From JASJBU01 sp965372385 (lineage in GTDB: Bacteria; Pseudomonadota; Gammaproteobacteria; Chromatiales; Chromatiaceae): a stretch of 20,366 bases of DNA. The notes below the pieces were generated by a model that was not told the origin of the DNA, searched no databases, and worked only from the letters and a program-made list of their open reading frames with translations. Each line of letters begins with the position of its first letter. Within the stretch, counting starts at the first letter, position 1. Made by a program: the position numbers and the translations under genes. The stretch covers positions 1 to 20,366 of the forward strand of contig CBDVCD010000029.1 of NCBI GenBank assembly GCA_965372385.1, in the 5' to 3' direction. Shown in pieces: positions 1 through 7,249 of this stretch.

Positions 1-22
1 ATACAACGCTTTTTCGTTGTAT
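1..22. repeat. Short perfect inverted repeat at the window edge
   Basis: Eight-base arms (1-8 and 15-22) pair perfectly around a T-rich six-base loop. It could be the terminator of a gene lying upstream of the window or an operator in front of ntrB. No T-tract follows the second arm, so terminator function is uncertain. Confidence 0.4.
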
Positions 23-129
23 CTCTGTGTAAGCGATATATCTTGTCTATCTCATTGTTATATAGGTAATAATTCGAATTTCCCCAGATATTGGGCGGAG
101 TGAAAAATATTTAGGTTGACCTAATTATT

Positions 130-146
130 TTGGTTCACTTCTTGCT
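130..146 (+). promoter_or_regulatory. Candidate sigma-54 (-24/-12) promoter upstream of ntrB
   Basis: TTGG at 130-133 and TTGC at 142-145 place the GG and GC doublets exactly ten bases apart, as in RpoN-dependent promoters (consensus TGGCAC-N5-TTGC). The CAC part is poorly kept (TTC). Transcription would begin around position 157, almost on the ntrB ATG at 159, which is odd. It may instead be a chance match or an RpoN site acting in another way. Just upstream, TAGGT/ACCTA arms at 112-116 and 119-123 form a small dyad. Confidence 0.3.
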
Positions 147-158
147 AAAACTAAGGTT

Positions 159-1238
159 ATGACCTCGATAAACCCAACGCGTGATCTTGAACGTCAAGTG
201 CTTGATAACATGAGTTCAGCCGTTCTTCTATTCGATGGTGGACTTAGACTGCGTTACATCAATACCGCGGGCGAAATGCTGCTGGCGTTGAGCGCCAGAC
301 AGATTTTGGGACAACGGGCGTCAGCATTGATCCAGTGTCGCAACTCGATGGTGGAGAAGGTATTAAGACGAGCCCTTGAATCGGGCCAGCCATTTACCGA
401 GCGAGAACATCATCTCATCCTTAACGATGGTAACGAGATTACGGTGGATTGTACGGTGGCGCCGATTCGGGACGAGGGCCAGGTTACTGGGTTCCTGGTT
501 GAGATGCAGCAGGTCGATCACCAGCTGAAAATCTCCCGTGAGGAGAGACTGTTGTCTCGTAACCAGGCATCCCGTGCGCTGGTCCGGAGTCTGGCGCATG
601 AGATCAAAAATCCTCTGGGTGGATTGCGCGGTGCAGCTCAGTTGTTGGAGCGTGAGCTGCCTGATGAAGATCTTAAGGAATATACCCAGATCATCATTCA
701 GGAGGCTGATCGGTTGCAGAATCTGGTCGATACCATGCTGGGGCCGAATAAGCTGCCAAGGATGCAGGAGATCTATATTCATCAGGTACTCGAGCGTGTC
801 TGCCAACTGGTCCTGGCGGAGACTGGAGCGGGTCTAACCATTAATAAGGACTATGACCCCAGCATTCCAACCATGACTGGGGATCTCGACCAGCTTATCC
901 AGGCCTTTCTGAATATCTTGAGAAACGGAGCCAGGGCGGCAGGTCAGCAGGGAAAGTTGGGCATACGCAGCAGAATCCTGCGTCAGTTGACCATTGGTAC
1001 AAAACGACATCGACATGTGATTTCGGTAGAGCTGTCTGATAACGGACCGGGTATTCCGCTGGAGCTGCAGGAGCGTATCTTCTTTCCCATGACATCGGGC
1101 AATAGCGAGGGCATGGGATTGGGGCTCTCCATATCGCAGGCGCTGATAAGCCGGCATCGGGGTCTGATCGAATTCGACAGCAAGCCGGGTGAAACAGTAT
1201 TTCGAGTGCTACTTCCTTTGGAGCAAAAAGATGGATAG
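159..1238 (+). CDS. ntrB: NtrB, nitrogen regulation sensor histidine kinase/phosphatase
   Basis: Cytoplasmic sensor kinase of the nitrogen two-component system (GlnL in E. coli). It is expected to phosphorylate and dephosphorylate NtrC under control of a PII protein. There is no membrane segment. A PAS domain covers about residues 11-120. The H-box SLAHEIKNPLGG carries the phospho-accepting His147. The N-box has LRNGARA near residue 256. The ATP lid motifs are DNGPGIP (294-300) and GMGLGLS (318-324). At 359 residues it has normal family length. The start is chosen because the N-terminus lines up with the family, although the only purine-rich sequence (AAGG, 153-156) is just two bases from the ATG. 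Its last eight bases overlap the start of ntrC, indicating translational coupling. No glnA is visible in the window; it may lie upstream. Confidence 0.96.
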   Translation: MTSINPTRDLERQVLDNMSSAVLLFDGGLRLRYINTAGEMLLALSARQILGQRASALIQCRNSMVEKVLRRALESGQPFTEREHHLILNDGNEITVDCTVAPIRDEGQVTGFLVEMQQVDHQLKISREERLLSRNQASRALVRSLAHEIKNPLGGLRGAAQLLERELPDEDLKEYTQIIIQEADRLQNLVDTMLGPNKLPRMQEIYIHQVLERVCQLVLAETGAGLTINKDYDPSIPTMTGDLDQLIQAFLNILRNGARAAGQQGKLGIRSRILRQLTIGTKRHRHVISVELSDNGPGIPLELQERIFFPMTSGNSEGMGLGLSISQALISRHRGLIEFDSKPGETVFRVLLPLEQKDG

Positions 1239-2640
1239 GCCATGTCGGGTCTGGGTCATTGATGATGATCGTTCGATTCGCTGGGTTCTTGAAAAAACCC
1301 TGATTAAGGCAGAGATGGAGGCCACCTGTTTCGAAAGTGCGGATAGGATGATAAATGCATTAGAGAGAGAGCAGCCCGATGTGATTGTGTCGGACATTCG
1401 CATGCCGGGTATGGATGGCCTGGAGCTGTTGGAATACATCAACAACCGTTTTCCGGAATTGCCGGTCATCATCATGACGGCCCATTCAGATCTGGAGAGT
1501 GCCGTATCCGCCTATCATGGAGGGGCCTTCGAGTATCTGCCCAAGCCATTCGATCTGGATGAAGCGGTAGATCAGATTCGCAGGGCCTGCCGACAACAAA
1601 CCTCACGGAGTGAAAAGGCCGGTTCAGAAGAGATCATCAAAAGTCCGGAAATCATTGGTGAAGCCCCGGCCATGCAGGAGGTCTTCCGTGCCATTGGCAG
1701 ACTGGCCCGTTCCAACATTACGGTGCTGATCAATGGTGAATCTGGCACGGGTAAAGAGCTGGTGGCCCATGCGCTGCATCGGCATAGCCCAAGGGTATCC
1801 GCTCCCTTCATTGCCTTGAATATGGCAGCCATCCCCAAGGATCTGATGGAATCCGAGCTGTTTGGTCATGAACGGGGCGCCTTCACCGGTGCCCAGACTA
1901 GGCGGGAGGGACGTTTTGAGCAGGCCAATGGTGGTACCCTGTTTCTGGATGAGATTGGGGACATGCCAGCGGAACTGCAGACCCGCCTGCTCAGAGTGCT
2001 GGCGGATGGAGAGTTCTATCGGGTTGGTGGCCATGAGCCGGTCAAGGTGGATGTGCGCATCATTGCGGCAACCCATCAAAATCTGTCAGGCCTGGTAAAG
2101 CAAGGTGGCTTCCGTGAGGATCTGTTTCACCGACTCAACGTTATTCGTATTCAACTCCCGGCATTGCGGGAACGGCGGGAGGATATCCCCCTGCTGATGC
2201 AGCACTTCATGAGCATGGCGGCTGAGGAACTGAAGGTGGAGGTGAAGATTCTGCTGTCGGAGACCCAGGCCTATCTCAAGCAACTGGCCTGGCCCGGGAA
2301 TGTCAGGCAGCTGGAGAACACCGCTCGCTGGCTGACGGTAATGGCTGCCGGAAAGGAGATCCATCTGGAAGATCTTCCGCTGGAATTGAAAGAGGAAGAG
2401 ACCCAGGAGCAGGCAAGTGGCGACTGGCGCCAGATGCTGAGAAGCTGGGGTCGCAAGCGTTTGCAGGAAGGTGCTGAAGGGCTGTTGAGCGAAGCAGGTC
2501 CCGAGTTTGAGACCATCATGATCGAGATCGCCCTGGAGCACACCGCCGGACGCCGGCAGGATGCGGCACGTCTGCTCGGCTGGGGTCGCAATACCCTGAC
2601 CAGAAAGATCAAGGAGCTGGGACTGCAGAGTGAGGCCTGA
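1231..2640 (+). CDS. ntrC: NtrC, nitrogen regulation response regulator (sigma-54 activator)
   Basis: Enhancer-binding activator of RpoN promoters, partner of the adjacent NtrB. With the ATG at 1231 it is 469 residues. This start overlaps the ntrB stop and has GGAG (1220-1223) seven bases upstream; an ATG at 1189 is open but would only add an unrelated 14 residues. The receiver domain spans about 1-120 with phospho-acceptor Asp55 (VIVSDIRMPG) and conserved Lys105 (KPFD). The AAA+ domain shows Walker A GESGTGKE (169-176), the sigma-54 contact loop GAFTGA (216-221) and Walker B GTLFLDEIGD (235-244). A Fis-type helix-turn-helix lies at the C-terminus (DAARLLGWGRNTLTRKIKEL). All functional residues I checked are present. 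A long palindrome follows the stop codon. Confidence 0.97.
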   Translation: MDRPCRVWVIDDDRSIRWVLEKTLIKAEMEATCFESADRMINALEREQPDVIVSDIRMPGMDGLELLEYINNRFPELPVIIMTAHSDLESAVSAYHGGAFEYLPKPFDLDEAVDQIRRACRQQTSRSEKAGSEEIIKSPEIIGEAPAMQEVFRAIGRLARSNITVLINGESGTGKELVAHALHRHSPRVSAPFIALNMAAIPKDLMESELFGHERGAFTGAQTRREGRFEQANGGTLFLDEIGDMPAELQTRLLRVLADGEFYRVGGHEPVKVDVRIIAATHQNLSGLVKQGGFREDLFHRLNVIRIQLPALRERREDIPLLMQHFMSMAAEELKVEVKILLSETQAYLKQLAWPGNVRQLENTARWLTVMAAGKEIHLEDLPLELKEEETQEQASGDWRQMLRSWGRKRLQEGAEGLLSEAGPEFETIMIEIALEHTAGRRQDAARLLGWGRNTLTRKIKELGLQSEA

Positions 2641-2655
2641 AAAGGCAAGATCCTT

Positions 2656-2827
2656 GGTGATTAGCCCCATCTCTCAGCTGTGCCTCGGCGGTGGGGATAG
2701 GCTGCCGAAACACGCTGTAAATACGTCCGTGTACGCTCCACGGCGGCATCCATGTCGCCGAGGGTTTCGCCAACCTATCCCCATCGCCCTTGCGTGGGAT
2801 ATCAGCTGAGAGATGGGGCTAATCACC
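2656..2827. repeat. Nested palindrome A (conserved core inside locus-specific arms)
   Basis: Perfect 25-base outer arms (2656-2680 and 2803-2827) are followed inward by 13-base arms with one mismatch (2689-2701 and 2774-2786) and a CGAAAC/GTTTCG pair (2706-2711 and 2764-2769). The centre (2711-2765) is a 55-base core that recurs at 6989-7043. The core itself holds two small hairpins (2722-2733 and 2742-2759). Drawn as RNA it is a long stem ending in two hairpins. It lies 15 bases after the ntrC stop and may terminate or stabilise that transcript, but it has no T-tract. Confidence 0.85.
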
Positions 2828-2930
2828 AGATCCATAGTAATTCAGTGGTAACAGACCTTCGATTTGGTCTTAGACAGCGTTACTATTTGCAAGCACAGCA
2901 GAACAGAGGTTACAGAAGGTAAAAAACACT

Positions 2931-3332
2931 ATGGATTCCACCACGATTGAATTGCCTGGCAGTGAAATTGAAGCGATCTCCCTGGATGAGGGTACCCTCA
3001 CCGTACGTTTCTCGCGCGCCATTATCATCAAGACCATGAGCGATTCGGATGAGCGGACCCGCTGGTGGCAGGCCGGAGCCCTGGTATTCGATGATGCCGA
3101 GGTCGATGGTGACATCCCGGAATGCCCCTGTGTCTGCGAGGGTGGCGACGTGGGTGAGAACGTCTACACCTATCGCGATATGCTGTCTATCCCCCTGGAA
3201 AGCCATGGTCGTGCCCACTGTGACCTGAAGTTCAAGGATCAAGCGGAATCACTTAAGGTGGTGGCAACAGGTGTAAAGCTGGTAATGGACGACCGACCGC
3301 ACTACATCGAGCATCTCCGGGAAAAATCTTAA
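2931..3332 (+). CDS. Hypothetical protein with a CxCxC cluster (133 aa)
   Basis: I do not recognise the family. The 133-residue protein is acidic and predicted mostly beta, with no signal peptide or membrane segment. Visible features are an LTVRFSRAIIIK strand, a Trp pair (45-46), a PECPCVCEGGD stretch with Cys65, Cys67 and Cys69, and His92, His96 and Cys97 further on (HGRAHC). These could bind a metal, which is inference only. AGAAGG (2914-2919) lies eleven bases before the ATG. It stands alone between palindrome A and a convergent nfi. GC-rich codon use like that of its neighbours and a clean RBS-start-stop arrangement support a real gene. Confidence 0.75.
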   Translation: MDSTTIELPGSEIEAISLDEGTLTVRFSRAIIIKTMSDSDERTRWWQAGALVFDDAEVDGDIPECPCVCEGGDVGENVYTYRDMLSIPLESHGRAHCDLKFKDQAESLKVVATGVKLVMDDRPHYIEHLREKS

Positions 3333-3337
3333 AAACG

Positions 3338-3360
3338 GTAGGGTGGGCACCGCCCACCTA
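3338..3360. repeat. GTGGGC-type palindrome, likely bidirectional terminator
   Basis: GTGGGC and GCCCAC arms around ACC, extended by flanking TAG/CTA, sit between the convergent stops of the 133-residue protein and nfi. The same sequence recurs twice at 7147-7166 and 7195-7213, so it is a member of a dispersed repeat. Its position suggests use as a transcription stop for both genes. Confidence 0.6.
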
Positions 3361-3364
3361 ACAC

Positions 3365-4024
3365 TTAATTCGAAGCCAGGTCATGCGCCGCCCGGGTCGT
3401 CTCGGGCAATTTGAAACGGGTGGTGCAGGCCAGCACATAGTGGATGGCGCTCTGCAGGCTGATCCTGTGTCCGACTGAGATATACAGGGGATTGACCCGA
3501 TCGCGGGTGCGCAGTACCGCGCCGATGATCTCACCCTTGTCCATCAAAGGAACCCATGCGCCTTTTGTCTCTGGGAGATCTGCATGGGTGCCGATCAGGC
3601 GGCTCTTTGCCACGCCGATGGAGGGAATATCCGTCAGCAACCCCAGATGACAGGCCAGTCCGAAGCGACGAGGATGGGCCAGACCCTGACCGTCACACAG
3701 CAGCATATCGGGTGGTTGTTTCAATTGCTGTAGCGCCTGCAGGATCGCCGGAATCTCCCGGAACGAGAGCAGCCCCGGCACATAGGGAAAACGGGTCGGC
3801 TGCCGCGCGATGGCCTGATCCACCGGGGCCAGCTTCGGGAAGCTCAAAACCGCCACTGCCGCCCGGGTGATTGTCCCCTGCGACTCGAAGCCCACATCCA
3901 CTCCCGCTAGCAGACGAGGCGTTTCGAATCGGTCTGCTGTGATGACCTGAGAGCGGAGTTCATTTTGCAGGGCCCTGGCCTCGGCAGGTGAAAGGTCCCA
4001 GGCATGTTCAAGTGTGAGCTTCAT
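3365..4024 (-). CDS. nfi: Endonuclease V (deoxyinosine 3' endonuclease)
   Basis: DNA repair nuclease that nicks near deaminated adenine (hypoxanthine) in DNA. It is 219 residues, normal for the family. Family motifs are in order: GVDVGF with catalytic Asp43, FPYVPGLLSFREIP with Glu90 and the wedge-forming PYxPG region, DGQGLAHPRRFGLACHLG with Asp111, and IGVAKSRLIG. These match the three-carboxylate active site of characterised EndoV proteins (Asp43, Glu89 and Asp110 in Thermotoga). It is transcribed away from hemE across a 132-base gap and runs into the GTGGGC palindrome. Confidence 0.95.
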   Translation of the reverse strand: MKLTLEHAWDLSPAEARALQNELRSQVITADRFETPRLLAGVDVGFESQGTITRAAVAVLSFPKLAPVDQAIARQPTRFPYVPGLLSFREIPAILQALQQLKQPPDMLLCDGQGLAHPRRFGLACHLGLLTDIPSIGVAKSRLIGTHADLPETKGAWVPLMDKGEIIGAVLRTRDRVNPLYISVGHRISLQSAIHYVLACTTRFKLPETTRAAHDLASN

Positions 4025-4156
4025 TTTTTTATCTATCGGGCTGTTGATGGTTCATTCTCGCATACAGCCTCAGTCTGTTTGAGGCAGGTCAAACACTTTC
4101 TGTGTACAATTCCTGATCATTACAGACAACAATTATGATTATCAAAGGAATTTTCC

Positions 4157-5224
4157 GTGTCCCCATTGAAAAACGATCGTCTATTGCGGGCCCTGCTGCG
4201 CGAGCCCGTTGATGTCACACCGGTCTGGATGATGCGCCAGGCTGGCCGCTATCTGCCGGAATACCGGGCCACAAGGGCCAGGGCCGGCAGCTTCATGGAT
4301 CTCTGCCGGAATCCGGAACTGGCCTGCGAGGTGACCATTCAGCCCCTCGAGCGTTATCCATTGGATGCCGCGATCCTCTTCTCGGATATCCTGACCGTGC
4401 CGGATGCCATGGGTCTGGGGCTTTATTTTACTGAAGGAGAGGGCCCCCGCTTTGAACGGCCGGTGCAGGATGAGGCGGCGGTCAACGCCCTGGGCCTGCC
4501 GGACATGGAGCAGGATCTCGGTTATGTGATGGATGCGGTGCGCACCATCCGCCGGGAGCTGGATGGCCGGGTCCCCCTGATCGGATTTAGCGGCAGCCCC
4601 TGGACCCTGGCGACCTACATGGTGGAGGGGAGTGGCACCAAGAATTTCTCCAAGGTGAAGGGCATGATGTTCGATCGCCCCGAACTGATGCATAGCCTGT
4701 TGAGCAAGGTGGCGGATGCGGTCACTAGCTATCTGAACGCCCAGATCGCCGCCGGCGCCCAGGCAGTGATGATCTTCGATACCTGGGGTGGGGCGCTCAC
4801 TCCCCAGGCCTATGAGGCCTTCTCACTTGCTTACATGGAGCGGATCGTGAAAGGACTGAAGCGGGAATCGGATGGGCGCAGGGTGCCCGTGATCCTCTTT
4901 ACCAAGGGGGGAGGTTTCTGGCTGGAAAAGATGGCGGAGACCGGTTGCGATGCCCTGGGTATCGATTGGACCCTGAATCTGGCCGATGCACGTCAGCGGG
5001 TAGGTGACCGTGTTGCATTGCAAGGCAATATGGACCCCTGCACCCTTTACGCATCACCGGAACGGATTCGTGAAGAGGTCGGGCTGGTATTGGATAGCTT
5101 TGGCAGCGGCAGCGGTCATGTCTTCAACCTGGGTCACGGCATTCACCCGGAGATCGATCCGGCCCATGCTGGTGTGTTTGTTGAAGCGGTACATGAACTG
5201 AGCCGCCCCTATCATCAGGAGTAA
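4157..5224 (+). CDS. hemE: Uroporphyrinogen decarboxylase
   Basis: Converts uroporphyrinogen III to coproporphyrinogen III by removing four acetate carboxyls, in cytosolic haem synthesis. The 355-residue length is typical. The N-terminal signature PVWMMRQAGRYLPEYR contains the substrate-binding arginines, and the catalytic aspartate region is in FSDILTVPDAMGLG. GFSGSPWTLATYM and the C-terminal FNLGHGI are also family hallmarks. Translation starts at GTG (4157), with AAAGGAA (4144-4150) six bases upstream. A possible -10 element TACAAT (4105-4110) lies in the gap with nfi, but no good -35 is at normal spacing. A small AT-rich hairpin (5222-5243) overlaps the stop codon. Confidence 0.98.
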   Translation: MSPLKNDRLLRALLREPVDVTPVWMMRQAGRYLPEYRATRARAGSFMDLCRNPELACEVTIQPLERYPLDAAILFSDILTVPDAMGLGLYFTEGEGPRFERPVQDEAAVNALGLPDMEQDLGYVMDAVRTIRRELDGRVPLIGFSGSPWTLATYMVEGSGTKNFSKVKGMMFDRPELMHSLLSKVADAVTSYLNAQIAAGAQAVMIFDTWGGALTPQAYEAFSLAYMERIVKGLKRESDGRRVPVILFTKGGGFWLEKMAETGCDALGIDWTLNLADARQRVGDRVALQGNMDPCTLYASPERIREEVGLVLDSFGSGSGHVFNLGHGIHPEIDPAHAGVFVEAVHELSRPYHQE

Positions 5225-5243
5225 GTACTTACTCTAGTACTTA
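5222..5243 (+). terminator. Small hairpin overlapping the hemE stop
   Basis: TAAGTACT (5222-5229) and AGTACTTA (5236-5243) are perfect eight-base complements around a six-base loop. The stem is AT-rich and no T-tract follows, so it would be at most a weak terminator or an mRNA end-protecting structure between hemE and the next gene. Confidence 0.3.
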
Positions 5244-5278
5244 TGGAAAGATCAATTTAAGGTTTTGAGCAAATTACC

Positions 5279-6166
5279 ATGAAGATCAGCATACTGGGTT
5301 TGGGCTTGATGGGGTTGCCGATCGGGCTGCGCCTGCAACACTGCGGCCACGATGTGCTGGGCTGGAATCGCTCGGGGGCACGTTTGCAGGCTGCCCAGCT
5401 GGAGGGGCTGCCGGTTGAGGTCGACCTTGCCCTGGCCCTCGAATCTGCCGAGCTGGTGATCCTCTGCCTGAGTGATGCCCTGGCGATCAAGCAGCTCCTG
5501 TTCGAGAGAGAGATCGAACCGGCACTGAGTGGCAAGCAGATCCTGCAGATGGGCACCATCGCGCCGGAAGAGAGCCGGGAGATCGGCAACCGGGTCATTT
5601 CCGCAGGCGGGCAGTATCTCGAAGCCCCGGTGTTGGGCAGTATTCCCGAGGCCAATAGTGGCAGCCTGATTGTCATGGCAGCTGGGCCCGAGCCGGTCTA
5701 TCAACACTGTTTGCTGGTGTTGCGTTGTCTTGGCAATCAGGTGGAACATCTGGGTGGTGTTGGCCAGGGTGCTGCCATGAAGCTGGCGATGAACCAGTTG
5801 ATAGCCTCCCTGACCGCCGGGTTTTCTCTGAGTCTGGGGCTGGTGCGTGCCGAAGGGGTCGATGTTGAGCAGTTCATGGGACTGCTACGGGAGAGTGCGC
5901 TCTATGCCTCCACCTTCGACAAAAAACTGACCCGAATGATCGAACACAACTACACAAACCCCAACTTTCCCCTGAAACACCTGATCAAGGATGTTGCTCT
6001 GTTTCAACAGGTGGCGGAACAGAACGGCATGGAACCCGCCATATCCGCGGCCATGTTAGAGGTGCTGGAAAAGGGAGCTACCGCCGGTTACAGCGATGAA
6101 GACTACGCCTCTCTCTACGAGGCAATAAATCCCGGTTTTGACATGGATGCGGATGAGGGCTGTTAG
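5279..6166 (+). CDS. NAD(P)-dependent oxidoreductase, 3-hydroxyisobutyrate dehydrogenase family
   Basis: Beta-hydroxyacid dehydrogenase of the HIBADH/tartronate-semialdehyde/succinic-semialdehyde reductase superfamily, 295 residues. The Rossmann motif GLGLMG is at 7-12. Asn30-Arg31-Ser32 after the second strand suggests NADP(H) preference, because an Arg there commonly binds the 2'-phosphate. The substrate loop reads EAPVLGS (115-121) where relatives often have DAPVSGG. Catalytic Lys168 and the following Asn172 are in MKLAMNQL. Substrate cannot be told from sequence; glyoxylate or succinic semialdehyde reduction would be plausible. It lies 54 bases after hemE on the same strand. The Shine-Dalgarno signal is weak, with TAAGG fifteen bases away. 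Confidence 0.88.
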   Translation: MKISILGLGLMGLPIGLRLQHCGHDVLGWNRSGARLQAAQLEGLPVEVDLALALESAELVILCLSDALAIKQLLFEREIEPALSGKQILQMGTIAPEESREIGNRVISAGGQYLEAPVLGSIPEANSGSLIVMAAGPEPVYQHCLLVLRCLGNQVEHLGGVGQGAAMKLAMNQLIASLTAGFSLSLGLVRAEGVDVEQFMGLLRESALYASTFDKKLTRMIEHNYTNPNFPLKHLIKDVALFQQVAEQNGMEPAISAAMLEVLEKGATAGYSDEDYASLYEAINPGFDMDADEGC

Positions 6167-6210
6167 GGTAATATCACCATGCAAGACAAAGAGTGAATTG
6201 AGAGAGATCG

Positions 6211-6888
6211 ATGCGACTGCTGTTTAGTGAAATGCCTGGTCGCCATGAGCGGCATCTGGTGCGTAAGCACAACAATCCCCTGTTTCCTGATAGTGAGCGC
6301 ATACTCACATCAAATCAGTTGAACGAGGCGCAACGTCTGGACCATGAGGAACTAGTGGCCTATATCGGTGACCTGCGCAAGCTAGTGGGAGAGGCAATGG
6401 CATTGGGACCCCATGAGCAGAGCGATGTGATACTGGAACTCAAGGAACGGTTGGATAAATCCTATGAAACCGCCTGTCGCCTGGCGGATGATCAGACCCC
6501 CAACAAGGAGGCGATCCAAAAGCTGGTGGGGGTGATCATGCAGGCGGTCTGGAAGGGGGCCGGCAGTGATTCCCTGGCCCACTCGGAACTTGGGCAGGAG
6601 GAGGAGGCACGTAAGACCCACTATGAACTGCTGGAATATTTCCTGGTGGCCGACCTGCTGGATCCACAATCCCCGATAAAGGAGCATGAACTGCTGCCCG
6701 TTCTGCTGAGTGCCGCGCGGGAGGAGTTCGAGGCCGCGGTGACCCTGTTCGATCCGACCCAACTGGCCGCGCTCTGCGAGCAGGGTGATGAATGGATGAA
6801 ATTGCTCGGCGGTGAGGAGGACCTAGAAGAGGCGCGTCAACGACTGGCTGACCTGCATACCCTGCTCGATGCGCTTAAGGCTTCCTGA
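6211..6888 (+). CDS. Hypothetical acidic helical protein (225 aa)
   Basis: No family recognised. The 225-residue protein is strongly acidic, mainly alpha-helical by composition, and has no signal peptide or transmembrane segment. The first 30 residues are basic and histidine-rich (MPGRHERHLVRKHNNPLF). The rest is a series of Glu/Leu-rich helices ending in LADLHTLLDALKAS. AGAGAG (6201-6206) precedes the ATG; a start at Met8 (6232) is also possible. It follows the reductase by 44 bases on the same strand, so the two may be co-transcribed. A soluble scaffold or regulatory role is possible but not shown. Confidence 0.72.
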   Translation: MRLLFSEMPGRHERHLVRKHNNPLFPDSERILTSNQLNEAQRLDHEELVAYIGDLRKLVGEAMALGPHEQSDVILELKERLDKSYETACRLADDQTPNKEAIQKLVGVIMQAVWKGAGSDSLAHSELGQEEEARKTHYELLEYFLVADLLDPQSPIKEHELLPVLLSAAREEFEAAVTLFDPTQLAALCEQGDEWMKLLGGEEDLEEARQRLADLHTLLDALKAS

Positions 6889-6962
6889 ATCGCCTGAACA
6901 ATAAAATACCTGATTACACCCAATACTCAGCCAGGATATGCGATGTTACGACTTTTACGTCC

Positions 6963-7068
6963 GCGATATCTGGACCCAGTCTGAAAGACACACCGTGAAT
7001 ACGTCCATGTAGGCTCGGCTGCGGCCTCCATGCCGCGGACGGTCTTTCAGACTGGGTCCAGCTATCGC
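6963..7068. repeat. Nested palindrome B (second copy of the 55-bp core, different arms)
   Basis: Twenty-base perfect arms (6970-6989 and 7042-7061) extend to 27 bases with one mismatch (6963-6989 and 7042-7068). They enclose a 55-base core (6989-7043) that matches the core of element A without gaps at 43 of 55 positions. The arms share no sequence with the arms of A. Inner hairpins are at 7000-7011 and 7021-7036. It lies between convergent genes and may act as a terminator for both. Confidence 0.85.
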
Positions 7069-7146
7069 TTTGACCATATTGTAAAATTTCATTTCTTTCA
7101 GCATGGGATCGTTGCTGAGTCTTGGACGTAATCAGCAAAAATAAGC

Positions 7147-7213
7147 TAGGGTGGGCACCGCCCACCGAATACCTCTCGATCTAGCATTACTCATGGTGGG
7201 CGGTGCCCACCCT
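7147..7213. repeat. Inverted pair of GTGGGC repeats (MITE-like)
   Basis: AGGGTGGGCACCGCCCACC at about 7148-7166 and its exact reverse complement at 7195-7213 bracket 28 bases of unrelated sequence. Each unit is itself palindromic and identical to the unit at 3338-3360. The whole has the form of a very small element with 19-base terminal inverted repeats. Together with palindrome B it fills the 361-base gap 6889-7249, which holds no gene that I can see. Confidence 0.7.
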
Positions 7214-7249
7214 GCCGTGCAGAATTTTTGCAACAACATCGTTAGATAA

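Noticed and set aside
1189..1230. Earlier ATG for ntrC at 1189
   Set aside because: It would add 14 residues read out of frame through ntrB codons; the ATG at 1231 has GGAG at good spacing and gives the family's 469-residue length.
4079..4110. TTGAGG/TACAAT as a sigma-70 promoter for hemE
   Set aside because: The spacing is 20 bases and the -35 match is poor. Only the TACAAT hexamer is noted.
2656..7213. Repeats as a CRISPR array
   Set aside because: The units are too few and kilobases apart, with no regular spacers and no cas genes.
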